A DNA stretch of 59,918 bases from an uncultured Eubacteriales bacterium (GTDB lineage Bacteria > Bacillota > Clostridia > Oscillospirales > Acutalibacteraceae): NCBI GenBank assembly GCA_934486895.1, contig CAKSQZ010000010.1:1-59918 (forward strand). The letters run 5' to 3'. Positions 49,621 through 58,020 of the stretch are shown piece after piece (the first letter of the stretch is position 1; every line of letters starts with the position of its first letter). Below the pieces are notes generated by a model, which worked only from the letters and a program-made list of their open reading frames with translations, had not been told where the DNA came from and did no database searches. The position numbers were made by a program, and so were the translations under genes.

Positions 49621-52272
49621 GTGATATATCATTCAGCTAAATCTGATGAGATTATTGCAGAGCTCAACACCGACGCATCGAACGGGTTATCCGATCAAAG
49701 CGTTGTGGACGCTCTTAAAAAATACGGGCCTAACCGTATTATAGGTAAGAGGAAAAAAACACTTTTCGAAAGATTTATCGAGCAGATGAAAGACGCGATG
49801 ATAATTATTCTGCTCATTGCCGCGGCCGTGTCGGCGATAGTCACGATCATTGAAGGCACCCACGAATGGCTTGAGCCGATAGTTATTGTTGCTATCGTTT
49901 TGCTCAATGCATTGCTCGGCGTTATTCAGGAAAGCCGGGCAGAAGCCGCCCTTGAAGCACTGAAAAATCTTGCCGCCCCGACAGCCAAGGTCATCAGGAA
50001 CGGTCATCAGACAACGGTTAACGCGGGAGAGCTTGTTCCGGGCGATATAATCGTTGTTGAAGCGGGCGACTATATCCCTGCCGACGCAAGACTGCTCGAG
50101 TCTTACAGCCTGCGTTGCGATGAATCAATGCTGACAGGCGAGTCGGTCGCATCTGAAAAGGACGCAGGATTTATCTGCGAAGATATTGCGCCGATAGGTG
50201 ACAGAGTCAACACGATATTCAGCGGTTGCTCGGTTGCATACGGCAGAGGTAAAGCTGTTGTTGTTGCAACCGGCGGCGAAACCGAAATGGGTAGGATCGC
50301 AACAATGCTCAAAAGCACCGACGATGCTATCACACCGCTTCAGAACAGGCTCGCATCTTTAGGCAAGAGCCTCGGATTTATAGCGCTCGCTATCTGCGCA
50401 GTTATATTTGTTTACGGTATTATCCGCGGTCTCGGTGTTTTAGAGATATTTATGACCGCTATTTCTCTTGCTGTTGCTGCGATCCCCGAAGGGTTGCCTG
50501 CAATAGTGACTGTTGTGCTTGCGCTCGGTGTTCAAAGAATGGTTAAGGAAAATGCGATCATTCGCCAGCTCCCTGCTGTTGAAACACTCGGCAGCGCATC
50601 TGTTATCTGTTCGGATAAAACAGGCACTTTGACTCAAAACAGAATGACGCTTATGAAGATCTACACAGGCGGAAGATTTGTTGATATGTCGGAGCAGGTG
50701 CCGGACGAAGCAGCAGCACTTTTGAAGCTCGGTGCAATGTGCTGCGACGGAATCGTTGAAATTGTGGACGGCAAGAGCATACACAGAGGAGATCCTACTG
50801 AAACTGCGATAGTTGCCGCAATGAGCCGTGTTTTCAGGATCGATAAGGAAACGCTTGATAACGAAAGCCCGAGAATGTGTGAGCTCCCGTTTGATTCCGA
50901 TCGCAAGCTGATGACAGTCGTTTGTATGATCGATTCAAAGCCTTATGCAATTATCAAGGGCGGTGCAGATATTATCATAAGCCGCTGTGAAAACATCAAG
51001 CAGGAGGAAGTTCAGAAAGCCGCCGAAACAATGGCGAACGACGCTATGCGTGTGCTCGGAATTGCGATCAAGCCGCTTGATGAAGTTCCCGGAAATCCGA
51101 CATCTGACGAGCTTGAAAATGAGCTGACATTTGTGGGGCTTGTCGGATTGATCGATCCGCCCAGAGAAGAAGCGAAAGCCGCGATCAAAGAGTGCAAACG
51201 CGCAGGAATCCGCACGGTCATGATAACCGGCGACCATGTTGTGACAGCTTCCGCTATCGCTCGCCAGCTTGGAATTTTGGAAGATGATCATATAGCTGTG
51301 ACAGGTACTGTGCTTGAAGCCATGAGCGATGAAGAACTCAACAACACCATTGAAAAAATCTCGGTTTATGCGCGTGTTTCACCGCAGGATAAGATACGCA
51401 TTGTTCAGGCGTGGCAGAAAAAAGGCCATGTTGTCGCAATGACAGGCGACGGTGTTAACGACGCCCCTGCGCTCAAGGCGGCGGACATCGGCTGTGCTAT
51501 GGGTATGACAGGTACCGATGTTGCCAAAAGCGCCGCTGCGATGACTCTGACCGATGATAATTTTGCAACTATTGTTTCGGCAGTCAAACAAGGCAGGGGC
51601 ATTTATGAGAATATCCGCAAAGCGGTTCATTTTTTGCTTTCCTGCAATCTCGGCGAGATCATGACTGTGTTTGTGTGCATGATGATATTCGGCGTTTCTC
51701 CGCTGACTCCGATTTTATTATTGTGGGTCAATCTTATCACCGATTCACTGCCTGCATTGGCACTCGGCATGGAGCCTGTCGGAAAGGATATCATGGATCT
51801 TCCTCCGCGCAAAAAATCCGAAGGTATTTTTGCAAGAGGACTCGGTATAAATGCGGCATGGCAAGGTGTTATGTTCGGTGCATTGACTGTTATCGCGTTT
51901 ATAATCGGCATCAGCACTCACGGCTGGCAATTCGGTGATGCTATATCGGAATCCGCCCTGCAATACGGTCAGACAATGGCGTTTGCGGTGCTTGCATTCT
52001 CTCAGCTTTTCCACGCGTTCAACTGCCGTTCGGAACACTCGCTGTTCAGGGCAGGCTGGTTTAAAAACAAGTATATGCTGCTTGCGTTTGTGATCTCGAC
52101 ATTTATGCTCGCTATCGTGTTCTTTGTACCGGCACTGCACACTGTTTTCGGAATCGCCGCACTTAAATCTTCGGAATATCTTGAAATATTTTTACTTTCG
52201 ATTGCTCCGATAGTTATTTGCGAGATAGTGAAGCTTGTAACCGCTATTGTTTCAAAACCCAAAAAACACTGA
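49621..52272 (+). CDS. P2-type cation-transporting ATPase (calcium type)
   Basis: The 883-residue protein is a complete P-type ATPase of the SERCA/PMR1-like class that exports Ca2+ (or Mn2+). In order it has the N-terminal cation-ATPase domain, an actuator domain with LTGESV, the M4 ion site AAIPEGLPAIVTV, the phosphorylation site SDKTGTLTQNRM, the KGADIII nucleotide region, the hinge TGDGVNDAPALK, and a C-terminal bundle with LLWVNLITDSLPALALGMEP in M6. The start is GTG after GGAGG. It stands alone between a SigA-like promoter and a terminator. Confidence 0.95.
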   Translation: MIYHSAKSDEIIAELNTDASNGLSDQSVVDALKKYGPNRIIGKRKKTLFERFIEQMKDAMIIILLIAAAVSAIVTIIEGTHEWLEPIVIVAIVLLNALLGVIQESRAEAALEALKNLAAPTAKVIRNGHQTTVNAGELVPGDIIVVEAGDYIPADARLLESYSLRCDESMLTGESVASEKDAGFICEDIAPIGDRVNTIFSGCSVAYGRGKAVVVATGGETEMGRIATMLKSTDDAITPLQNRLASLGKSLGFIALAICAVIFVYGIIRGLGVLEIFMTAISLAVAAIPEGLPAIVTVVLALGVQRMVKENAIIRQLPAVETLGSASVICSDKTGTLTQNRMTLMKIYTGGRFVDMSEQVPDEAAALLKLGAMCCDGIVEIVDGKSIHRGDPTETAIVAAMSRVFRIDKETLDNESPRMCELPFDSDRKLMTVVCMIDSKPYAIIKGGADIIISRCENIKQEEVQKAAETMANDAMRVLGIAIKPLDEVPGNPTSDELENELTFVGLVGLIDPPREEAKAAIKECKRAGIRTVMITGDHVVTASAIARQLGILEDDHIAVTGTVLEAMSDEELNNTIEKISVYARVSPQDKIRIVQAWQKKGHVVAMTGDGVNDAPALKAADIGCAMGMTGTDVAKSAAAMTLTDDNFATIVSAVKQGRGIYENIRKAVHFLLSCNLGEIMTVFVCMMIFGVSPLTPILLLWVNLITDSLPALALGMEPVGKDIMDLPPRKKSEGIFARGLGINAAWQGVMFGALTVIAFIIGISTHGWQFGDAISESALQYGQTMAFAVLAFSQLFHAFNCRSEHSLFRAGWFKNKYMLLAFVISTFMLAIVFFVPALHTVFGIAALKSSEYLEIFLLSIAPIVICEIVKLVTAIVSKPKKH

Positions 52273-52285
52273 TCATATCTGTTTT

Positions 52286-52319
52286 CGTCCCTGCTTCAAA
52301 AAGCGGGGACGATTTTTTG
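52286..52319 (+). terminator. Terminator of the P-type ATPase gene
   Basis: Stem CGTCCC/GGGACG extended by an inner GC pair, loop containing TTCAAAAA, followed by ATTTTTTG. It lies 14 bases past the stop codon. Confidence 0.75.
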
Positions 52320-52371
52320 TTTTATAAGCTATACTAATGGATATATTAAAAAACATTATCCATACAAATGC

Positions 52372-52400
52372 TTGATTGAATGTCAGATATATGATAAAAT
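52372..52400 (+). promoter_or_regulatory. Putative SigA promoter of purA
   Basis: TTGATT, exactly 17 bases, TAAAAT, 49 bases before the purA ATG. No purine riboswitch was seen in the short leader. Confidence 0.65.
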
Positions 52401-52448
52401 AATCTAGGTATAGAATTTTTAATATAAGCGGAAAGGATGTTTTTTATT

Positions 52449-53720
52449 ATGCTGACAGCAATAGCTGGCATCAACTGGGGAGACGAAGGAAAGGGCCGCA
52501 TGGTCGATCTGCTTTCGCAGGATTATGATATCGTTATCAGATATCAGGGAGGAAACAATGCAGGACACACTGTTATAAATCACCTTGGTAAATTCATTTT
52601 GAATCTTCTGCCTTCGGGCATTCTTCGTCCCGAAGTCGTTAATGTTATGGGCAACGGAATGTTTATCGACCTTGAACATTTGCACGGTGAGATCGGCAGA
52701 CTCAGAGATGCGGGTGTTAAAGTATCGCCCGAAAATCTGAAGATTAGCGACCGCGCTGTTATCACAATGCCTTATCATGTTATGCAGGACTGCCTTGAAG
52801 AGGAAAGACTTGCAGACGCCAAATACGGCTCTACACGGCGCGGTATCGCTCCTGTTTACGGCGATAAGTATCTCAAAAAGGCAATTCGTGTGGGCGATCT
52901 TTTGGATCCCGAATCACTGAGAAAGCGCCTTGAGGGTGTTGTTGAATGGAAGAATCTCACCATCACCGGAGTTTACAATGCAAAGCCTGTCACTGCGAAC
53001 GATATGTTTGACTGGCTGATGAAATACGGTAATGAGATCAAGGATTATATCACAGACACCGGTGTTTACCTTACACAGGCTGTTAAAGACGGCAAAAAGA
53101 TCATGTTTGAGGCTCAGCTCGGCGCGCTCCGTGATATTGATTTCGGCATTTATCCCTACACATCTTCTTCCTCGACTATCGCGGCTTACGCTCCGATAGG
53201 TGCAGGTATTCCCGGAATCAAGCTGGATCAGTCGATCGGTATTATGAAAGCTTATTCGACCTGTGTCGGTGAAGGCCCGTTCACCTGCGAGATGTTCGGC
53301 GATGAGGCTGAGGATCTGCGTAAGGCAGGCGGCGAATACGGTGCCGCAACAGGCAGACCGAGAAGAGTCGGTCCGTTTGATGTTGTTGCTTCTAAATACG
53401 GTGTTCGTGTTCAGGGTTCTGACTGCATTGCCCTCACAAAGATGGATGTTCTTTCGTATCTCGATAAGATCCCCGTTTGTGTGGCTTATAAACTGGACGG
53501 AAAGACTGTTCATGAATTCCCTTACGGCGACGCACTCAACCGCGCCGAGCCGATCGTTGAATATGTTGACGGCTGGAACACCGATATTTCCGAGTGCCGC
53601 AAGCTTGAGGATCTTCCGAAAGCCGCTCTCGATTATGTTAAGTATATTGAAAAGGCTGTCGGCTGCCCGATAAAATATATTTCGGTCGGCCCGGACAGAG
53701 AGGCTTATATCGAGCTTTGA
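52449..53720 (+). CDS. purA: Adenylosuccinate synthetase
   Basis: PurA joins IMP and aspartate with GTP in the first committed step of AMP synthesis. The 423-residue protein has the N-terminal GTP loop GINWGDEGKGRMVDLL, where the family usually has GDEGKGK, then RYQGGNNAGHTV, the IMP region and the late GxxTGRPRR-like GAATGRPRRVGPFD. I chose the ATG at 52449 because GGAAAGG lies upstream at suitable distance; the ATG at 52437 is immediately against that ribosome site. Confidence 0.96.
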   Translation: MLTAIAGINWGDEGKGRMVDLLSQDYDIVIRYQGGNNAGHTVINHLGKFILNLLPSGILRPEVVNVMGNGMFIDLEHLHGEIGRLRDAGVKVSPENLKISDRAVITMPYHVMQDCLEEERLADAKYGSTRRGIAPVYGDKYLKKAIRVGDLLDPESLRKRLEGVVEWKNLTITGVYNAKPVTANDMFDWLMKYGNEIKDYITDTGVYLTQAVKDGKKIMFEAQLGALRDIDFGIYPYTSSSSTIAAYAPIGAGIPGIKLDQSIGIMKAYSTCVGEGPFTCEMFGDEAEDLRKAGGEYGAATGRPRRVGPFDVVASKYGVRVQGSDCIALTKMDVLSYLDKIPVCVAYKLDGKTVHEFPYGDALNRAEPIVEYVDGWNTDISECRKLEDLPKAALDYVKYIEKAVGCPIKYISVGPDREAYIEL

Positions 53721-53728
53721 TCAGAATT

Positions 53729-53767
53729 AAAACACCCTGCATTAAAATGCAGGGTGTTTTTTTATCC
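53729..53767. terminator. Bidirectional terminator after purA
   Basis: A 14-bp perfect stem AAAACACCCTGCAT/ATGCAGGGTGTTTT with loop TAAA and flanking A and T runs. It separates purA from the convergent DUF4363 gene, whose stop codon overlaps its T run. Confidence 0.9.
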
Positions 53768-54112
53768 GAAGGTGCTTTCTATCGCTTCGCTTAGCAAAAC
53801 GGATAATGAGCTGTATTCTGCTTCGGCGAGAGTTTTTTCGCTGTTTTTCGAGAACACGATATATCTCAAAGCGGTCTTAGATATTTCTTCGAGTTTATCT
53901 TCATCGACAAACAATTTAAGAACACCGCTTCTGCTCTCAAACTCGGACAGCGCCTTTTCGGCATTCAAAGCCGCTTCCGACGTCGATTTGCTTTGAGACG
54001 CGCTGAGCTTTTGCGAAAACTCCTTTAAAGCGACAGACGCTGTGTTTATTTGAAAAACATAAAGCACTCCGAGCAACACCGCTATCAGCGCCGCTGTATA
54101 CAGTCTTTTCAT
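53762..54112 (-). CDS. DUF4363-like small membrane-anchored protein
   Basis: The 116-residue protein has one N-terminal membrane segment (about 5-20) and then an extracytoplasmic, helical, Ser/Ala/Glu-rich domain. Size, topology and position directly after a DUF421 gene, with a four-base overlap, fit the DUF4363 family, which is regularly paired with DUF421 in clostridia. No function is known for either. The pairing suggests that the helical domain acts with the DUF421 protein outside the cell or in the spore intermembrane space. Confidence 0.7.
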   Translation of the reverse strand: MKRLYTAALIAVLLGVLYVFQINTASVALKEFSQKLSASQSKSTSEAALNAEKALSEFESRSGVLKLFVDEDKLEEISKTALRYIVFSKNSEKTLAEAEYSSLSVLLSEAIESTFG

Positions 54113-54786
54113 TTATTCCGCCCCTTTTCAACAACTGTGAACGCATGAAGATCATCTATCTGCATTATAAACACATCTTTCACTTTAAGTGCGCGTTTTT
54201 TCAGTTCGTCCTCGATTTCGCTCATTTTTATTTTACGCTGTTTTATGGTTTCGCGCTGTAATCTGCCATCGCTTATCACTGTTATCGGAGCGCCTGCATC
54301 TTTAGCTTTTATCTTCATACTCTGCTTTGTCAGCGGCGAATACTTATCGAACAAAAGCACGCTCATTTTTCCGTTTGTCTCCATTATCGCGTACGACACC
54401 TGCTTTAAATCAAAAACACCGTTTTGCCTTAACCCCTCTATCAGATCGTCAACGCTCATTCTGAGCTTTCTGAGCGCCTTTTCATCTATCTTTCCGTCGT
54501 CTATGACTATTGCGGGTTTACCTGCCGCAGCACGCCGTAAGACAGGAAATTTGAGCGACAGACAGGAAACGAGGATTTCACACAGAACAAGCACGGCTAT
54601 GGGAACGACACCGCTGATTATCGGGCGGTCGAGATCCTGCACGGGAATGGACGCGAGCTCGGAAATGAGTATTGTAACACACAGCTCGCCCGGCTGAAGT
54701 TCTCCGACCTGCCTTTTGCCCATTATGCGCATAAAAACAACTATTGTCAAATATAAAAACGCCGTTCGGCAGACAGACATGAGCAA
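54109..54786 (-). CDS. DUF421 (YetF/YrbG-like) membrane protein
   Basis: The 225-residue protein has three N-terminal membrane segments (within residues 5-85, including MRIMGKRQVGELQPGE) and a C-terminal two-part domain (VDDLIEGLRQNGVFDLKQVSY, then a shorter repeat). This is the YetF/YkjA/YrbG layout; Bacillus members are sporulation- or membrane-related, and YetF-type proteins have been linked to spore germinant or ion functions without a settled mechanism. A TTG at 54786 has the best spacing to GAGGTG, an ATG at 54780 is the alternative. It overlaps the DUF4363 gene. Confidence 0.88.
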   Translation of the reverse strand: MLMSVCRTAFLYLTIVVFMRIMGKRQVGELQPGELCVTILISELASIPVQDLDRPIISGVVPIAVLVLCEILVSCLSLKFPVLRRAAAGKPAIVIDDGKIDEKALRKLRMSVDDLIEGLRQNGVFDLKQVSYAIMETNGKMSVLLFDKYSPLTKQSMKIKAKDAGAPITVISDGRLQRETIKQRKIKMSEIEDELKKRALKVKDVFIMQIDDLHAFTVVEKGRNK

Positions 54787-54837
54787 TCAGATCACCTCAT
54801 ATATAGTCTTATCCGTTCGGCGTTTTTTATTCTGTTT

Positions 54838-55617
54838 TCAGCTTTTAATATCGGTTGGGGACGATATTTGTCTGCCCTCGTGATCAACAGTGTAATTATC
54901 CTTGCTGATATTCTCACTGATCGGAATAAGCTTATAACCGTCGGTTATTAGTGATTCGATTATTCCGGGCAACGCCTCAGGAGTGTTTTTAGCGGCATTA
55001 TGGAACAGCACGATCGAGCCGGGCTTTACCCTTGAGAGCACCCTTGTTTTTATATCTGCGGCGCTGAGATCCTTCCAATCGAGCGAATCGACATCCCACT
55101 GAATGGTGTACATCCCGAGTGAGCGAACCGTGTCGAGCATGGTGTTGTCATAATCACCGTAAGGTGCGCGGAAAAGTACCGGACGCTTGCCTGTCAGCTT
55201 TTCGATTTTATCGTTGCAGCTGTTGAGCTGTTTTGTCATATCTTCGATAGAAAGCTTCGGCATATGCGGATGAGTATCGGAATGGTTTTGGATCTCGTGG
55301 CCTGCATCTGATAACGCTTTTACCGATTCGGGATATTTGTCCACCCACTCGCCGACAACAAAAAATGTCGCTTTGACATTGTATTTTCCGAGAATTTCGA
55401 TCAGTGTATTTGTATCCTCGTTTCCCCATGCGGCATCAAATGAAAGCGACGCTATCTTCTCGGTTTTGCTTGTGCAGTAGATAGGCAGTTTTTTCTTTTG
55501 AGTGCTTGCCGATTCGGTGCCTGCCGCGCTGAATGTGACTCCCACAACAGCGATAAGCGCAATGATCCCCGCTCCGATCTTCAAAAGCGTGGATTTTTTC
55601 AGAGTAATGTATCTCAT
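54838..55617 (-). CDS. Polysaccharide deacetylase, PdaB/sporulation type
   Basis: The 259-residue protein has a membrane anchor (about 11-30) and an extracytoplasmic NodB domain. The first motif reads SLSFDAAWGNEDT, the form seen in PdaB-like sporulation proteins, rather than TFDDG. The metal histidines are in NHSDTHPHM (H-x3-H), then FRAPYGDYD and VLFHNAAKNTPEALPGII complete the catalytic set. PdaB is needed for late-stage spore integrity in Bacillus; whether it deacetylates peptidoglycan there is not settled. It lies downstream of a weak sigma-E-like promoter. Confidence 0.88.
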   Translation of the reverse strand: MRYITLKKSTLLKIGAGIIALIAVVGVTFSAAGTESASTQKKKLPIYCTSKTEKIASLSFDAAWGNEDTNTLIEILGKYNVKATFFVVGEWVDKYPESVKALSDAGHEIQNHSDTHPHMPKLSIEDMTKQLNSCNDKIEKLTGKRPVLFRAPYGDYDNTMLDTVRSLGMYTIQWDVDSLDWKDLSAADIKTRVLSRVKPGSIVLFHNAAKNTPEALPGIIESLITDGYKLIPISENISKDNYTVDHEGRQISSPTDIKS

Positions 55618-55637
55618 ATTATCACCCTCTCTGCTAA

Positions 55638-55666
55638 TTTATATGCCATTTAAAGGCGCAATAGAA
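55638..55666 (-). promoter_or_regulatory. Possible sigma-E promoter of the pdaB-like gene
   Basis: On the minus strand TTCTATT, 14-base spacer, CATATAAA, 21 bases before the ATG. Matches are five of seven and six of eight to the sigma-E consensus, so this is weak. Confidence 0.3.
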
Positions 55667-55724
55667 TTTTGATAAACTTAAATTTTCTTGATAAAGCTAT
55701 TAAAAAGTGCTTTTGGTGGATCAG

Positions 55725-56273
55725 ATGTATTATTTTATGATATTTTATTTTTGCTCGTTTTTAGGGCTTATTATAGAAACTGTTTTTTCGAGAGTCGCTT
55801 ACGGAAAAGCTGTCAGTCGCAGGACAATGGCGCTGTCTCCGCTTTGCCCTGTCTACGGCTTCGGCGGACTGTTTATCAGCATCATCTGCGAACAGCTCGG
55901 AACTCTTTACGGTGTTTTTCTCGGAACACTTGCTGCAATAACAGCGGAATATATTTATGGAATTGTGTGTTCTCGTGTTTTTGGAATAGTTTTATGGGAC
56001 TATTCCGAATGCAAGCACAATATAAACGGTCTGATCTGCCCGCAGTTTTCTTTTATGTGGCTGGGGCTGACGGCGATATTTGCTTATGTGCTGAAATCTC
56101 CGATTAGCTTTATCGCCGTTCGGTTCCCGTTTTATGCGGCGGTTTTGCTGCTCATGATATTTATGGTCGACATTGTACTGACGGTTTATTTAATCTTGAT
56201 CGGCAAAATAGATGTTTACTGTTCGGTCATAAAATACCGCAATGGTTTACGGTTTATTCACAAAAAGACATAA
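55725..56273 (+). CDS. CmpB-family membrane protein (putative ABC transporter permease), second copy
   Basis: The 182-residue protein has about five to six membrane segments and shares the family pattern of the larger paralogue at 43932: FYFCSFLGLIIETVFSRV, SRRTMALSPLCPVYGFGG, VLWDYSECKHNINGLICPQF and the VDIVLTVYLI end. It lacks the long cytoplasmic tail of the paralogue. Start chosen at ATG 55725 after GGTGGA; a GTG at 55707 is an alternative. It is separated from the HtrA-like gene by 77 bases. Function unknown. Confidence 0.82.
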   Translation: MYYFMIFYFCSFLGLIIETVFSRVAYGKAVSRRTMALSPLCPVYGFGGLFISIICEQLGTLYGVFLGTLAAITAEYIYGIVCSRVFGIVLWDYSECKHNINGLICPQFSFMWLGLTAIFAYVLKSPISFIAVRFPFYAAVLLLMIFMVDIVLTVYLILIGKIDVYCSVIKYRNGLRFIHKKT

Positions 56274-56350
56274 ATTATGAAATAAATATCCTTTATAATA
56301 AGCTCAGAAAACAAAAATCGAACAGGTTTTTCACGAAAGGCGGATTTATT

Positions 56351-57721
56351 ATGTATGATAATTTTGATCCTTTAAACGAAAATCAGAAAAATGAGCAAAA
56401 AGGGCCGCAGAACGGCGAATATTCGTTTAATAAGGATGAGCTTAACGATCTCGGCACAAAGGAGAGTTCTTTCACACAGCCAACCGAGCCGAAATACGAA
56501 CAGCCGGTTGCAAGCTACAGTGCATACGCGGAAAACAGCTACTATGTTCCGAAGCCGAAAATGGAAAAGAACAAAAAAGACCGCAAAAAATATCCTATTT
56601 CAATAATCATTGCCTGCTGCCTTATCTGTTCAGTGCTCGGTGGTGTAGCCGCATCGGGTGCAATGATATTTGCAGGTGGGCTAGATAAAAGTACATCGTC
56701 TTCCGCTGAGCCGACAACTACCGCGACAAGCACAACAAAAGTTGTTAATGTAAGCGAAACAGACACTGAGGAGCTTGTCACTGCAGTAGCGCAAAAGGCC
56801 GCGCCGTCGGTTGTGGGAATAAGGGCGACAGCTAAATCGAATTCGTTCTGGGGACAGACTCAGGAAGAATCGGGCGAAGGCTCCGGTGTTATATACAGCT
56901 CCGACGGATATATCATCACTAACTATCATGTTATTTCAACCGCAGTTGAAGCCACAAGCGGCAATTCATCGATAAATGTTTACCTGCCCGACGATCCTTC
57001 AACAGCGATTCCCGCAACCGTTGTAGGATATTACAGCGAATCCGACCTTGCAGTCATAAAGATCGATAAAACAGGACTTACAGCTGTTGAACTCGGCGAT
57101 TCCTCCTCGCTTAAAGTCGGTCAGACCGCTGTTGCGATCGGCAATCCCGGCGGGCTGCAATACATGGGCTCGGTCAGCAGCGGCATTATCAGCGGACTCA
57201 ACAGGACATTGAAACTTGAAGGCATCGAGGAAATGTCGCTTATTCAGACGGACGCCGCTATCAACCCCGGCAACTCCGGCGGCGCGCTGCTCAACTCTTC
57301 CGGTCAGCTTATCGGTATCAACTCATCGAAGATAGGCGGCAGCAGCTATGAGGGCATGGGATTTGCAATACCATCAAACTTTGTTAAGACTCTTTGTGAC
57401 GATATTATTTCAAACAAAGATACAAAGCGCGCTTATATCGGCGTTAAGATAAGCACCGAATACGACGGCGATAAGCTGCAGGCTATGGGTTATCCTGCAG
57501 GCGCACTTGTTGAAAGTGTTGTATCGGGATCGCCTGCCGATGAGATCGGCATAAAGGCTTACGATATTATAACGCAGGTAAACGGCGTCAAGGTATCGAG
57601 CTATAAGGAGTATAATACCGAGAGGCTGAAGCACAAACCGGGAGAAACTATCACTTTGCAGGTTTACAGAAATCGTCAATACTATGATGTAAGCATAACG
57701 CTCGGCGAAAGCATTTCATAA
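56351..57721 (+). CDS. HtrA/DegP-family serine protease (S1C, one PDZ domain)
   Basis: The 456-residue protein is a membrane-anchored envelope stress protease. A Q/N/P-rich cytoplasmic N-terminus (1-80), one membrane helix (82-108) and a Thr/Ser-rich linker precede the protease domain. The catalytic triad is His193 (TNYHV), Asp232 (SESDLAVI) and Ser309 (NPGNSGGAL). A single PDZ domain (about 370-450, GALVESVVSGSPADEIGIK) follows. This is the layout of HtrA, HtrB and YyxA of Firmicutes. The ribosome site is GAAAGGCGG. A terminator follows. Confidence 0.95.
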   Translation: MYDNFDPLNENQKNEQKGPQNGEYSFNKDELNDLGTKESSFTQPTEPKYEQPVASYSAYAENSYYVPKPKMEKNKKDRKKYPISIIIACCLICSVLGGVAASGAMIFAGGLDKSTSSSAEPTTTATSTTKVVNVSETDTEELVTAVAQKAAPSVVGIRATAKSNSFWGQTQEESGEGSGVIYSSDGYIITNYHVISTAVEATSGNSSINVYLPDDPSTAIPATVVGYYSESDLAVIKIDKTGLTAVELGDSSSLKVGQTAVAIGNPGGLQYMGSVSSGIISGLNRTLKLEGIEEMSLIQTDAAINPGNSGGALLNSSGQLIGINSSKIGGSSYEGMGFAIPSNFVKTLCDDIISNKDTKRAYIGVKISTEYDGDKLQAMGYPAGALVESVVSGSPADEIGIKAYDIITQVNGVKVSSYKEYNTERLKHKPGETITLQVYRNRQYYDVSITLGESIS

Positions 57722-57755
57722 TAATATCTATCCGGGTTAAAGTTAAGATTAAATA

Positions 57756-57789
57756 AAAAAGGAATGAGATTGATCTCATTCCTTTTTTT
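57756..57789 (+). terminator. Terminator of the HtrA-like gene
   Basis: A 15-bp stem AAAAAGGAATGAGAT/ATCTCATTCCTTTTT with a very short loop and seven T residues, about 35 bases after the stop codon. Confidence 0.85.
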
Positions 57790-57953
57790 ATAAGCATATT
57801 TGCTGTTCTGATAATAAATAATTATTATAATTCACTGCCAAATACGAGAGTGAAAGAAGATCAGCTTATGAGATATTGTTTGAAGCGGCGTATTACATTA
57901 CAACGTCTGTTTCAAATTCTGCAAGTATCTTTTCCCTGCCCGTTTATAAAGGC

Positions 57954-57987
57954 AGCGTCCCAAAAGTCATAGAACTTTTGGGACGCT
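57954..57987. repeat. Inverted repeat downstream of the dockerin gene
   Basis: A 14-bp perfect inverted repeat AGCGTCCCAAAAGT/ACTTTTGGGACGCT with the six-base loop CATAGA. It lies 34 bases beyond the dockerin stop codon. Neither strand has a proper T run after it (minus side GCCTTTATAA). It could be a weak terminator or a copy of a dispersed palindromic element. The rest of 57790-58020 shows no recognisable feature. Confidence 0.55.
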
Positions 57988-58020
57988 TATCAATTTACAA
58001 TGTTGCTATTTTATTGTGTT

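Noticed and set aside
54757..54826. Inverted repeat AAAAACGCCG/CGGCGTTTTT spanning the DUF421 start region
   Set aside because: The arms are about 50 bases apart and one lies inside the coding sequence, so a functional terminator is unlikely.
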